From JAXHUH01 sp034211175 (GTDB lineage: Bacteria; Actinomycetota; Acidimicrobiia; Acidimicrobiales; CAIXPF01): a stretch of 11,231 nucleotides of DNA. This document shows, in pieces, positions 1 through 7,099 of the stretch (position 1 is its first letter; each line of letters begins with the position of its first letter). The position numbers and the translations under genes were made by a program. The notes under the pieces were generated by a model, which had not been told where the DNA came from, did no database searches, and saw only the letters and a program-made list of their open reading frames with translations. The stretch covers positions 1-11,231 of the forward strand of contig JAXHUH010000241.1 of the NCBI GenBank assembly GCA_034211175.1. Reading direction: 5' to 3'.

Positions 1-168
1 GCGCCACCTTCGGGCGGCGCGGCCACGACGACCGCGCCGCCGCCGCCGGCCACCACCGCGCCCCCGACGACGGCCCCGCCGGCGGCGACCGGCGGTGACG
101 GATCGGCGCCCTCCGGCGATGGTGGCGGCGGGGTGGCCGGCGCGAGCGAGCCGGCCGCCGACGGCTGA
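1..168 (+). CDS. C-terminal tail of a Pro/Ala/Thr-rich protein (5' end outside window)
   Basis: Frame 1 is open from the first base to a TGA at 166-168, giving the last 55 residues of a protein. The visible part is low complexity: alternating runs of Pro, Ala and Thr (roughly residues 1-30), then a Gly/Ser/Asp-rich end. Such tails are usually disordered linkers on secreted, cell-wall-associated or membrane proteins, but no folded domain is visible, so no function can be given. G/C third positions agree with a real coding frame, although in such GC-rich sequence that is weak evidence. The next gene starts 224 bp downstream on the same strand, after a repeat pair, so the two are probably not tightly co-transcribed. 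Confidence 0.5.
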   Translation, partial: APPSGGAATTTAPPPPATTAPPTTAPPAATGGDGSAPSGDGGGGVAGASEPAADG

Positions 169-178
169 CCCCCGCACC

Positions 179-291
179 CGGTTCTGGCCCACGCTGCGGC
201 CGATGGGCGGCGTCGGTGGTGGCCAGTTCGAGTGCCGTTCGGTTCTGGCGACCGCTGCGGGCGATGAGCGGCGTCGGTGGTGGCCAGTTCG
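179..291. repeat. Two head-to-tail copies of a 52-bp intergenic repeat
   Basis: Positions 179-230 and 240-291 match at 47 of 52 bases by eye, with a period of 61 bp and a 9-bp spacer. The differences cluster at the left part of the unit; the last 26 bases of the two copies (205-230 and 266-291) are identical. Each copy has imperfect terminal complementarity. In the second, CTGGCGACC at 245-253 can pair with GGTGGCCAG at 279-287 with one mismatch, making a hairpin with a 25-nt loop. The pair lies between two same-strand genes and just upstream of the promoter proposed for the zinc-ribbon gene. It may be a REP-like dispersed element or a duplicated regulatory/processing site. Confidence 0.7.
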
Positions 292-357
292 GGGTCGCGT
301 GGCGGCGGGAGCGCCGTGGGTGGGGCCTCCGTCGAGGAACCGCGCGGCTCGTCGCTG

Positions 358-390
358 TAGCGTGTCGCGCCAGCCGATCGTTCCGGAGGG
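358..390 (+). promoter_or_regulatory. Promoter -10 box and ribosome binding site of the zinc-ribbon gene
   Basis: TAGCGT at 358-363 fits the actinobacterial -10 consensus TANNNT. A Shine-Dalgarno-like GGAGGG at 385-390 lies 2 nt before the GTG at 393. That spacing is short, but this is the only clear Shine-Dalgarno in front of a gene here. The arrangement suggests a short 5' leader of about 20 nt, unlike the leaderless genes elsewhere in the window. No convincing -35 box was seen. Confidence 0.4.
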
Positions 391-392
391 CC

Positions 393-1103
393 GTGACCGA
401 CCTCGATCAACTCCTCGTCGTCCAGGAGCAGGACAACGCGGCCGACGCGCTCGCCCACAAGCGGGCCAACCTGGCGGAGCGGGCCGTGCTCGCCGGCCAC
501 ACCGCCGAGCTCGAGACCATCGACCGGGGCATCGCCGACGCCGAGGCCCGGCGCCACGAGCTCGCCCGGGTCCAGAAGCGCCACGAGGACGAGGCGCGCT
601 CCGCCGAGGACCACGCCGCCCAGGAGGAGAAGAAGCTCTACTCCGGGACCGTCACCGGCGCCCGTGAGCTGCAGGACCTCCAGTCCGAGGTCGACTCGCT
701 CCGACGTCGCCAGGCGGAGATCGAGGACCAGGTGCTCGAGGTGATGGTCGAGATCGAGCCGATCGACACCGAGCTCGCCGAGCTGCGCGCCCGACGTGAA
801 CCGCTGGCGGCAGCGGTCGACACCGCCACCGTGGCCCTCGCCGAGGCGGAGGCCGCGGTCGACGCCGAGCTGGCCGAGGTGAAGGCGGCCCGCGACGCCG
901 CCGCGGCCGACGTGCCCGCCGACGCGCTCGACGCCTACACGAAGACCCGGCCGCTCTTCGGTGGCACCACGGTGGCCAAGCTGGTCGGCCGTGACTGCGT
1001 GGGCTGCCCGCTCGCCATCCCGGCCGTCGAGGCCGATCGCATCAAGAAGGCCCCGCCGGGGTTCGAGTGGTGCGACGAGTGCGGCCGCGTCGTCATCCAC
1101 TGA
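393..1103 (+). CDS. Coiled-coil and C4 zinc-ribbon protein (COG1579 family)
   Basis: A 236-residue protein with a long, charged, Glu/Ala/Arg-rich helical hairpin (about residues 1-190, with heptad-like Leu/Val spacing) followed by a compact zinc ribbon. The ribbon has two CxxC knuckles, Cys202/Cys205 and Cys227/Cys230. This is the architecture of the COG1579 family, annotated as predicted nucleic-acid-binding proteins; the biochemical role is not established. The GTG at 393 is chosen because GGAGGG precedes it and because the family-like sequence begins there (VTDLDQLL). The frame is open further upstream but that part runs through the intergenic repeat and looks non-coding. In other actinobacteria, as I recall, this gene lies next to a histidine-phosphatase or RNase H/phosphatase gene and near rnpB, as it does here. 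Confidence 0.85.
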   Translation: MTDLDQLLVVQEQDNAADALAHKRANLAERAVLAGHTAELETIDRGIADAEARRHELARVQKRHEDEARSAEDHAAQEEKKLYSGTVTGARELQDLQSEVDSLRRRQAEIEDQVLEVMVEIEPIDTELAELRARREPLAAAVDTATVALAEAEAAVDAELAEVKAARDAAAADVPADALDAYTKTRPLFGGTTVAKLVGRDCVGCPLAIPAVEADRIKKAPPGFEWCDECGRVVIH

Positions 1104-1211
1104 CGGCGACACCGGATCCACTGAGCACGACCCCGCCGTCGAGGCGCCCGTCATCGCACCTGCTGGGCGCGGAGCTGCGTCGGTGCCTCGGAGTACCACC
1201 CGCCCGCCGGG

Positions 1212-1217
1212 TACGGT
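1212..1217 (+). promoter_or_regulatory. Leaderless promoter -10 box (TACGGT)
   Basis: TACGGT ends 6 nt before the GTG at 1224 with no Shine-Dalgarno between them, so the transcript probably begins at or next to the start codon. It is one of a recurring set of TANNNT boxes at this distance in the window. Confidence 0.5.
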
Positions 1218-1223
1218 CTCGGC

Positions 1224-1703
1224 GTGTTCTTCTGGTTCCTCGGCGTCTCGGTGGTCGCGGTGTGGCTGGTGTTCCAGTCACCGGCGCTCGACTACCGCGT
1301 CGTGATGCTCGGCTCCGTGCTGCCGCTGGTCGAGCTGGTCGCCGGCCGCCCGCTGTTCCTGCACACCCTTGCCGGGGCCGTCGTCGCGCTCGGGCTCGTC
1401 ATGGCGGTGACGGTGCGGCGACGCCTGCTGCGCCGGCGCTGGTTGGGCATCCCGATCGGGCTGTTCGTCCACCTCGTCCTCGACGGCGTGTGGACCGACA
1501 CGGCGCTGTTCTGGTGGCCCTTCGCCGGCCCGCTGCCCGACGAGGCCCTGCCCGAGATCTCCCGCGGCGTGTGGTCGCTGGCGCTCGAGGTCGTCGGCCT
1601 GGCCGCGGGGGTGTGGTGGGTGCGGCGCTTCCAGCTCACCGATCGGGACCGACTGCGGACGTTCCTGCGCGACGGCCGCCTCGGCCGCGACCTGGTGTCG
1701 TGA
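1224..1703 (+). CDS. Small integral membrane protein, possibly related to DUF457/YdjM-type predicted metal-dependent hydrolases
   Basis: A 159-residue protein with about four hydrophobic segments (roughly residues 2-17, 25-35, 45-65 and 72-85, with another near 115-131), ending in a charged tail. The placing of HTLAG after a conserved-looking GSVLPLVE and of HLVLDGVW (around residues 81-88) followed by FWWP resembles membrane proteins of the DUF457/YdjM type, which carry His/Asp residues at membrane helix ends. However, the Asp those families usually have in the GSxLPD stretch is Leu here, so activity cannot be assumed. The GTG start is supported by the TACGGT box 6 nt upstream. The histidine phosphatase follows after 61 nt on the same strand, so the two may be co-transcribed. 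Family assignment is tentative. Confidence 0.65.
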   Translation: MFFWFLGVSVVAVWLVFQSPALDYRVVMLGSVLPLVELVAGRPLFLHTLAGAVVALGLVMAVTVRRRLLRRRWLGIPIGLFVHLVLDGVWTDTALFWWPFAGPLPDEALPEISRGVWSLALEVVGLAAGVWWVRRFQLTDRDRLRTFLRDGRLGRDLVS

Positions 1704-1764
1704 GCGCCGTGAGCGCCGTCACAGCCGCGCCGCCGGCTCGCCGACCGCATCGTGAGCGCCCCGG

Positions 1765-2343
1765 ATGCTGATCGTCGTCCGCCACGGGCGGACCGAGGCG
1801 AACGCCACGCGACGCCTCCAGGGCCGTCTCGACCTCCCGCTCGACGAGGTCGGCATCGCCCAGGCCGCCGCGGTGGCGGCCCGCATCGGGCCCGTCGACC
1901 GGGTGGTGACCAGCCCGCTGCTGCGGGCACGCCAGACCGGCGACGCGTTCGAGGCCGCCGAGCGTGACGTCGACGAACGGATCATCGAGATCGACTACGG
2001 CCCCCTCGACGGCACACCGCTCACCGAGGTGCCGTCGTCGGTGTGGGAGTCGTGGCGGGCCGACCCGTCGTGGGCGCCGCCCGGCGGCGAGAGCCTGACC
2101 GCGGTCGACGAGCGCGTCCACCGGGCGCTCGACGACCTCGCCGCGGACGCCGCCGAACGCGACGTCGTCGTCGTGAGCCACGTCTCACCGATCAAGTCCG
2201 CGCTCACCTGGGCGCTCGGTGTCGGCACCGAGGTGACGTGGCGGACCTGGGTCGCCCAGGCCGCGATCATGCGCATCGCCATCAGCCCCCGGGGCCCGGT
2301 GCTGCAGACGTTCAACGAGACGGCGCCGCCGGTCTCGGGCTGA
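1765..2343 (+). CDS. Histidine phosphatase family protein (phosphoglycerate mutase-like)
   Basis: A 192-residue member of the histidine phosphatase superfamily, close to the usual single-domain length. The N-terminal VVRHGRTEAN carries the nucleophilic His7 inside the RHG signature. SPLLRARQT (about residues 51-59) supplies the second phosphate-binding Arg. IEIDYGPLDG corresponds to the acidic proton-donor region, and SHVSPIK holds the second catalytic His139. The substrate cannot be read from the sequence. In actinobacteria related domains occur alone or fused to RNase H, and some act as cobalamin-pathway phosphatases; no RNase H domain is present here. The ATG at 1765 puts the RHG motif at the very N-terminus, as expected. 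The 3' end overlaps the convergent DMT transporter gene by 32 bp. Confidence 0.85.
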   Translation: MLIVVRHGRTEANATRRLQGRLDLPLDEVGIAQAAAVAARIGPVDRVVTSPLLRARQTGDAFEAAERDVDERIIEIDYGPLDGTPLTEVPSSVWESWRADPSWAPPGGESLTAVDERVHRALDDLAADAAERDVVVVSHVSPIKSALTWALGVGTEVTWRTWVAQAAIMRIAISPRGPVLQTFNETAPPVSG

Positions 2344-3304
2344 GCCCGCCCCCGGCGCTCGGTGCGGGCACCGGCCGCGATTCGGGCGGCGGTGCTCCGG
2401 TGGGCGCGGTCACCTCCGGGCCCCTCGACGACCGCAGCCCGAGGGCCACGCCGCCGCCGACGATGGCGACCCCGAGGAACGTCGCCGGTCCCGGTGCGAC
2501 GCCGAGCGTGGCCCACCCGACGATCGCCGCGCTCAGCGGCACGATGCCGTTGAACAGGCTCGCGGTGGCCGGACCGAGGCGGCCGACGGCGGTGTACCAG
2601 AGCACGAACGCCACTGCGGTCACCGCCACCGCCAGGTAGGCGGCCGCGGCGAGCGCCGCGGCGTCGAGGGCCGCCAGCCCGCCGACGACGTCCTCGCGCA
2701 CGACGCCGAGGACGAGGAGCTGGATGGCGGCGATCCAGCACGCGTGGACCGACAGCGACAGCGGCCCGAGACGACGCAGCACCGGCAGGGCACAGAGCGT
2801 GAAGCACACCTCGCAGCCGAGCGCCGCGGCCGAGATCGCCAGCCCGGTGCCGTCGGCGTGGCCCGTGCCCTCGACCACCGCGGCGCCCACCACGACGACG
2901 ACCGCGGCGGCGACCACCCCGGGCCGTGGGCGGCTCCCGGTCATCGGCGGCGCGATGGCGACGATCACCAGCGGCGCGGAGCCGACGAACACGCCGGTGA
3001 CCGCCGGGTCGGCGTGGGCGCTGGCCGCGACGAGCGCGACGTTGAAGCCGGTCATGCCGGTGGCCGCGAGCAGGAACAGCCAGCACAGCTCCCGACGGGT
3101 CGGTCGCACGATCGCCGTCCGGGTGGCCGCTGCCCACGCCGCGAGCAGTCCCGCGGCGAGGGCGTAGCGCACCGCCTGGGTCGTGAGCACGGCGTGGCCG
3201 TCGAGATGGCCGGACACGGCGACGGCCCCGCCCACCGCGGACATCGCCGCGGCTGCGGCGACGACGCCGGGCAGATCGATGCGTTGTGGTTGTTCGGACG
3301 GCAC
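2312..3304 (-). CDS. EamA/DMT-family transporter
   Basis: A 330-residue, strongly hydrophobic protein with about ten predicted membrane helices arranged as two EamA-like halves (roughly residues 10-145 and 150-290). The second half contains LWYTAVGRLGPATASLFNGIVPLSAAI split over two helices, a pattern typical of EamA permeases with the conserved Pro in the penultimate helix pair. These are drug/metabolite transporters, often exporters of amino acids or other small metabolites; the substrate is unknown. The C-terminus is a Pro/Ala/Ser-rich cytoplasmic tail of about 40 residues, and its coding end overlaps the phosphatase gene tail to tail. The start is a GTG at 3304, supported by a TAGCGT box 8 nt upstream. 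It is transcribed divergently from aidB, with 154 bp between the starts. Confidence 0.85.
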   Translation of the reverse strand: MPSEQPQRIDLPGVVAAAAAMSAVGGAVAVSGHLDGHAVLTTQAVRYALAAGLLAAWAAATRTAIVRPTRRELCWLFLLAATGMTGFNVALVAASAHADPAVTGVFVGSAPLVIVAIAPPMTGSRPRPGVVAAAVVVVVGAAVVEGTGHADGTGLAISAAALGCEVCFTLCALPVLRRLGPLSLSVHACWIAAIQLLVLGVVREDVVGGLAALDAAALAAAAYLAVAVTAVAFVLWYTAVGRLGPATASLFNGIVPLSAAIVGWATLGVAPGPATFLGVAIVGGGVALGLRSSRGPEVTAPTGAPPPESRPVPAPSAGGGLSPRPAAPSR

Positions 3305-3312
3305 GTCGTCGG

Positions 3313-3318
3313 ACGCTA
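3313..3318 (-). promoter_or_regulatory. Leaderless promoter -10 box (TAGCGT) for the DMT transporter
   Basis: On the minus strand TAGCGT lies 8 nt before the GTG at 3304, with no Shine-Dalgarno in between. The spacing is slightly longer than for the other leaderless genes in this window. Confidence 0.4.
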
Positions 3319-3446
3319 CGTCTGGAGCGGTCCGCTCAGAAGGTCCACATCGAGCCCCTGTGAGAGGACCACTTCCGGCTGTCCGGGCGCCGCGGAGCGA
3401 ACGCGGTTCGGGACCGATGGCCTGAACATGGGACCTCCGGCGGTCC

Positions 3447-3452
3447 TACGGT
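3447..3452 (+). promoter_or_regulatory. Leaderless promoter -10 box (TACGGT) for aidB
   Basis: TACGGT ends 6 nt before the ATG at 3459. The intervening GGCGGC leaves no room for a separate ribosome binding site. No Ada-box-like element was recognised in the 154-bp divergent region. Confidence 0.5.
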
Positions 3453-3458
3453 GGCGGC

Positions 3459-5117
3459 ATGGCCACCGCGTTCGACACCCACGAGGTCACCAACCAGCCG
3501 CCGCCCCTCGTCGGCCACGACGTGTTCGGCTCCGACGTGCCGCTGACCGAGGCGGTGGAGCGTCACGGGCCCCGGTGGGCGAGCGACGAGCTCACGGAGC
3601 TCGGCCGCGTCGCCGGTTCCGCCGAGGCCCAGACGTGGGGGCGCCAGGCGAACGAGAACCCGCCCGCCCTCCACACCCACGACCGGTACGGCAACCGGCT
3701 CGACACCGTCGAGTACCACCCCGCCTACCACGAGCTGATGCGGACCGCGATCAGCCACGGGATCCACGCCGCACCGTGGATCGACGACCGGCCCCACGCC
3801 CACGTCGCCCGCGCCACCAAGATGATCATCTGGTACCAGGTCGACGCCGGGCACACGTGCCCGATCTCCATGACCTACTCGGTCGTGCCCGCGCTCGCCG
3901 CCGAGCCCCACGTCGCCGAGGAGTGGGTGCCGCGCATCGCCAGCCGCACCTACGACCCCCGCAACGTCCCGGCCACCGAGAAGGACGGCGTCACCTGCGG
4001 GATGGCGATGACCGAGAAGCAGGGCGGCTCGGACGTGCGGGCCAACACCACGACGGCCCGGCCGGCCGGCGGTGGCGCGTCCGGCACCCCGTACCTGCTG
4101 ACCGGGCACAAGTGGTTCTGCTCGGCGCCGATGTCCGACGCGTTCCTGATGCTGGCCCAGGCCCCGGGCGGCCTGAGCTGCTTCTGGGTGCCCCGCTGGA
4201 GGCCTGACGGTGGCCGCAACCCGGTCCGGATCCAGCGGCTCAAGGACAAGCTCGGCGACCGCTCGAACGCGTCGAGCGAGATCGAGATGGCCGACGCGTG
4301 GGGGCTGCTGATCGGTGAGGAGGGCCGGGGCGTCCGCACGATCATCGAGATGGTCAACCGGACCCGCCTCGACTGCGTGCTCGGCTCGACCGCCATCATG
4401 CGCCAGGGCGTGGCCCAGGCGACGTGGCACACCCACCATCGCAAGGCGTTCGGCGCGGTGCTCGACGAGCAGCCGCTGATGATGAACGTGCTCGCCGACC
4501 TGGCGCTCGAGAGCGAGGCCGCGACCGCGTGCGCGCTGCGCCTGGCCCGGGCGTTCGACGCCGGCAAGGACGACCCCCGCGAGTTCGCGCTCGCCCGGCT
4601 CGCCACCCCGATCGTGAAGTACTGGGTGTCGAAGCGGGCACCGGCCCACGCTGCGGAGGCGCTCGAGTGCCTCGGCGGGGTCGGCTACGTCGAGGAGACG
4701 GGGATGCCCCGGCTGTTCCGCCAGAGCCCGTTGAACGGGTTGTGGGAGGGCTCGGGCAACGTGATGTGCCTCGACGTGCTCCGGGCGATGGCCCGTGAGC
4801 CCGCGGCGCTCGACGCGTTCTGGGCCGAGGTCGAGCAGGCCGCCGGGGTGGACGCCCGCCTCGACGCGGCCACGGCCGGGCTGCGCAAGGAGCTGGGTGA
4901 TCTCGAGGGGATGGAGAGCCGGGCCCGGCGCATCGTGGAGATGATGGCGTCGCTGCTGTCGGCGTCCCTGCTCGTGCGCCACGCGTCCCACGACGTCGCC
5001 GACGCGTTCTGCGCGTCGCGCCTGGCGGGGGACTGGGGCCGCGCCTTCGGCACCCTGCCGTCCGGCCTGTCGCTGCGGGCGATCATCGACCGCAACCGCC
5101 CCGTCATCGACGGCTGA
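3459..5117 (+). CDS. aidB: AidB-type acyl-CoA dehydrogenase family flavoprotein
   Basis: A 552-residue flavoprotein of the acyl-CoA dehydrogenase superfamily, close in length to E. coli AidB (about 540). AidB-like blocks are clear: MTEKQGGSDVRANTT (from residue 184), KWFCSAPMSDAFLMLAQ, RLKDKLGDRSNASSEIE, VLADLALESEAATA, and WEGSGNVMCLDVLRA (W429/E430) near the usual position of the ACAD catalytic Glu. AidB is part of the adaptive response to DNA alkylation in E. coli, binds FAD and DNA, and is proposed to protect DNA or destroy alkylating agents; its exact reaction is unsettled. No ada or alkyltransferase gene is visible nearby, so its control here is unknown. The start at 3459 is supported by the TACGGT box. 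The 3' end overlaps the convergent MFS gene by 14 bp. A role in ordinary acyl-CoA oxidation cannot be excluded. Confidence 0.92.
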   Translation: MATAFDTHEVTNQPPPLVGHDVFGSDVPLTEAVERHGPRWASDELTELGRVAGSAEAQTWGRQANENPPALHTHDRYGNRLDTVEYHPAYHELMRTAISHGIHAAPWIDDRPHAHVARATKMIIWYQVDAGHTCPISMTYSVVPALAAEPHVAEEWVPRIASRTYDPRNVPATEKDGVTCGMAMTEKQGGSDVRANTTTARPAGGGASGTPYLLTGHKWFCSAPMSDAFLMLAQAPGGLSCFWVPRWRPDGGRNPVRIQRLKDKLGDRSNASSEIEMADAWGLLIGEEGRGVRTIIEMVNRTRLDCVLGSTAIMRQGVAQATWHTHHRKAFGAVLDEQPLMMNVLADLALESEAATACALRLARAFDAGKDDPREFALARLATPIVKYWVSKRAPAHAAEALECLGGVGYVEETGMPRLFRQSPLNGLWEGSGNVMCLDVLRAMAREPAALDAFWAEVEQAAGVDARLDAATAGLRKELGDLEGMESRARRIVEMMASLLSASLLVRHASHDVADAFCASRLAGDWGRAFGTLPSGLSLRAIIDRNRPVIDG

Positions 5118-6414
5118 GCCGCGGCTCCTCGCCGGCCGACGCCTCTGCGGCCTCCTCTGCCTTGAGGAGGCCGTCCTCGGTGATGCGGGCGCCGAGCACG
5201 AACTGGAGGAGGAACAGGCCCGAGGCCGCCGCGAACACGCTGCGCACCCCGGCGATCTCGCCGACGAGCCCGCCGAGCGCGGCCCCGATCGGCATCGTGC
5301 CCCACGCCAGCAGCCGGTAGGTGCTGTTCACCCGGCCGAGCAGCCGGTCCGGCGTGACCCGCTGGCGGAACGACACGGTCGGCACGTTCCACAGCTCGAC
5401 CCCGAAGCCGCCGATCACGGCCGCTGCCGCGACGACGGCGACGTCGTCGGCGAGTGCGGGCGTCGCCAGGAAGACGAACACACCGAGCAGCGACGCTGCG
5501 AGCACCCGGGCCCGCCCGACGGCCGCTTCGATCCGACCGACGGCGAGTGCGGCGCACAGCGCTCCTGCCGCGAGCGCGAGGAACAGCAGGGTGAAGCCCC
5601 GCTCGTCCAGGCCCAGGGTCGATTCGTCGCCCACCGCGTAGAGCACGAGGACCGAACCCGTGGCCGACAGCGTCAGGTTGGAGATGGCGACCATGACGGC
5701 GAGCCGCAGGAGCAGCCGGTTGGAGACGACGAACCGCAGGCCCTCGCCGATGTCGCGGCGGATCGTCGTGGGTTGGGTGGGGTCGAGCCCGGCTCGGAAG
5801 TTGCCCCGCAGCCGCCACAGGACCAGCAGCGACACCGCCCACAGCGCGGCGGGCAGGCCGACGCCCGCGGCGAGGCCGACGGCGACGACGACACCGGCGA
5901 GGGGCGGACCGATGAACTGCTGTGCGGTGAGCTCGACGGCCTGGAGCCGCCCGTTGGCCCGGCTCAGCTCGTTGCGACCCACCACCTGCGGCAGCACGGT
6001 CTGGGCGGCCGTGTCGTGGAACACCTCGGCGACGCCGGTACCGATCGCGGCGAGGTAGAGCACGGCGATCGAGCCGTGGCCGCCGGCGACGACCGCGGCG
6101 GCGATCCCGACCATGACCGCCCTCCCCAGGTTCGCCGCCAGCATCGTGCGTCGCCGGTCCCACCGGTCGGTGTAGGCGCCGGCCGGTAGGGCGAGCACGA
6201 GCCACGGCAGGCTCCGGACGATCTCGACGCCGGCCACGACGCCGGGGGAGCGGCTGAACGTCACCGCCGCCAGCGGGAGCACGACCTTGAGCACCCCGTC
6301 GGCCAGGTTCGACAGCCCGAACGCTCCCAGCAACGTCGCGAACGACCGCGGCACGACCCCGTCGCCGCTCGTCATCCGCTGCTGCGTCGCGTCGGTCGGT
6401 GCGCTCTGCCCCAT
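5104..6414 (-). CDS. MFS transporter (DHA3/EntS-like efflux protein)
   Basis: A 436-residue major facilitator with about twelve hydrophobic helices. The cytoplasmic loop between helices 2 and 3 carries the MFS motif A as GAYTDRWDRRR (residues 79-89). Near the C-terminal half, the stretch FRQRVTPDRLLGRVNSTYR is typical of the MFS_3 group that includes enterobactin exporter EntS and macrolide or multidrug pumps. The substrate is unknown; drug, siderophore or other small-molecule efflux is likely. The frame is open about 690 nt further upstream, but that part is antisense to the divergent regulator. The ATG at 6414 is chosen because a TAGTGT box sits 7 nt before it and the N-terminus then fits the family. 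A paired palindrome surrounds that box, so repression by the neighbouring ArsR-like protein is likely. Confidence 0.88.
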   Translation of the reverse strand: MGQSAPTDATQQRMTSGDGVVPRSFATLLGAFGLSNLADGVLKVVLPLAAVTFSRSPGVVAGVEIVRSLPWLVLALPAGAYTDRWDRRRTMLAANLGRAVMVGIAAAVVAGGHGSIAVLYLAAIGTGVAEVFHDTAAQTVLPQVVGRNELSRANGRLQAVELTAQQFIGPPLAGVVVAVGLAAGVGLPAALWAVSLLVLWRLRGNFRAGLDPTQPTTIRRDIGEGLRFVVSNRLLLRLAVMVAISNLTLSATGSVLVLYAVGDESTLGLDERGFTLLFLALAAGALCAALAVGRIEAAVGRARVLAASLLGVFVFLATPALADDVAVVAAAAVIGGFGVELWNVPTVSFRQRVTPDRLLGRVNSTYRLLAWGTMPIGAALGGLVGEIAGVRSVFAAASGLFLLQFVLGARITEDGLLKAEEAAEASAGEEPRLSRR

Positions 6415-6441
6415 CGATTGGACACTATCCCAATCGATTGG
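6410..6441. promoter_or_regulatory. Paired palindromic operator flanking the MFS promoter
   Basis: CCAATCGATTGG at 6430-6441 is a perfect 12-bp palindrome. CCCATCGATTGG at 6410-6421 is the same palindrome with one mismatch. The two are 20 bp apart centre to centre, about two helical turns, so dimers would bind the same DNA face. The minus-strand -10 box TAGTGT (6422-6427) lies exactly between them, and the left copy overlaps the MFS start codon at 6412-6414. This is what a repressor site for the MFS gene should look like. The divergent ArsR-like protein (6544-7074) is the obvious candidate ligand; that pairing is inferred. Confidence 0.7.
6422..6427 (-). promoter_or_regulatory. Leaderless promoter -10 box (TAGTGT) for the MFS gene
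   Basis: TAGTGT on the minus strand ends 7 nt before the ATG at 6414 and is bracketed by the two palindromes. Occupation of either site would cover the box or the transcription start. Confidence 0.55.
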
Positions 6442-6530
6442 AAGTCCGTCCACGTTCTCGTGTCGAACCGGCGTGGAGATCTGCGGCGCGACGTCGTTTC
6501 TCCACGCCAGTCCGGGTTCCCGGGGGCCGG

Positions 6531-6536
6531 TAGGGT
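6531..6536 (+). promoter_or_regulatory. Leaderless promoter -10 box (TAGGGT) for the ArsR-like regulator
   Basis: TAGGGT ends 7 nt before the GTG at 6544, with only CGGCGGC between. The paired palindrome lies about 90 bp upstream of this box, so the operator would affect the MFS promoter far more directly than this one. Confidence 0.5.
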
Positions 6537-6543
6537 CGGCGGC

Positions 6544-7074
6544 GTGGACGATCGGATCCCGGCCACCGCCGAGGAGGCCAAGGCCCTCGCCAACCCCGTG
6601 CGGATGCGGATCCTCCGCCTGTGCGGCGAGCAGGAGCTGACCAACAAGCAGCTGGCCCAACGGCTCGACCGGGACCCGTCGACGATCCTCCACCACATCC
6701 GCCAGCTCGTCGCCGCCGGGTTCCTGGAGCCGATGACGCCCCGACCGGGGCCGACGGGGGCGCTCGAGAAGCCGTACCGGTCGACCAACCGGTCGTGGCT
6801 CCGCGACCTCACCGGCGCCCAGTCGCCCGAGCTCCTGGCCGACGCCAACCTGGCGATGCTCGAGGCGTTCCGGGAGGAGCTGGTCGAGGCCGGACCGGCG
6901 AGCATCGTGTCCTCGTCCCGGTTCGTGTTCCACCTCGACCCCGACGAGCGCGACGCGCTCATGGCCAGGCTGCAGGCCGTCCTCGACGAGTACGTGCGCT
7001 CCGACGACGAGCGCAAGGCGGCGGGCAAGCCCGCCCACGGCGGGGTCCTGTTCGTCCACACCCAGCCGGACTGA
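6544..7074 (+). CDS. ArsR-like winged-helix transcriptional regulator
   Basis: A 176-residue protein with an N-terminal winged helix-turn-helix. The ALANPVRMRIL opening (residues 14-24) is a hallmark of ArsR/HTH_20 regulators. NKQLAQRLDRDPSTILHHIRQL (34-55) forms the helix-turn-helix, with the recognition helix around 45-56, and the wing follows (GFLEPM, then a Gly/Pro-rich turn). The rest is helical and probably dimerises or senses a ligand. The metal-binding ELCVC motif of classical ArsR is absent, so a metal ligand is not suggested. Such proteins often sit beside DHA3-type MFS pumps and repress them. The GTG at 6544 is preferred over upstream in-frame starts because TAGGGT is 7 nt before it and the family-like sequence begins there. 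It is divergent from the MFS gene, with a 129-bp gap between starts. Confidence 0.87.
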   Translation: MDDRIPATAEEAKALANPVRMRILRLCGEQELTNKQLAQRLDRDPSTILHHIRQLVAAGFLEPMTPRPGPTGALEKPYRSTNRSWLRDLTGAQSPELLADANLAMLEAFREELVEAGPASIVSSSRFVFHLDPDERDALMARLQAVLDEYVRSDDERKAAGKPAHGGVLFVHTQPD

Positions 7075-7099
7075 GGTCCGGCCGGCCCGCTCGGTGCGC

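Noticed and set aside
1699..1716. Short GTGAGCGCC tandem duplication between the membrane-protein and phosphatase genes
   Set aside because: Only two 9-bp copies in GC-rich sequence; too short to separate from chance.
2744..4207. Plus-strand frame of nearly 490 residues over the DMT gene and the start of aidB
   Set aside because: It runs antisense to the DMT gene and out of frame with aidB, with Arg/Gly/His-rich low-complexity sequence.
3336..4991. Long open minus-strand frame opposite aidB (about 550 residues)
   Set aside because: It is antisense to a clear AidB homologue, is rich in Arg/His/Gly/Pro, has no domain, and arises from G/C third positions of the real gene.
4685..6205. Long minus-strand frame across the aidB/MFS boundary
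   Set aside because: It is out of frame with the recognisable MFS protein and very Arg-rich; a compositional shadow.
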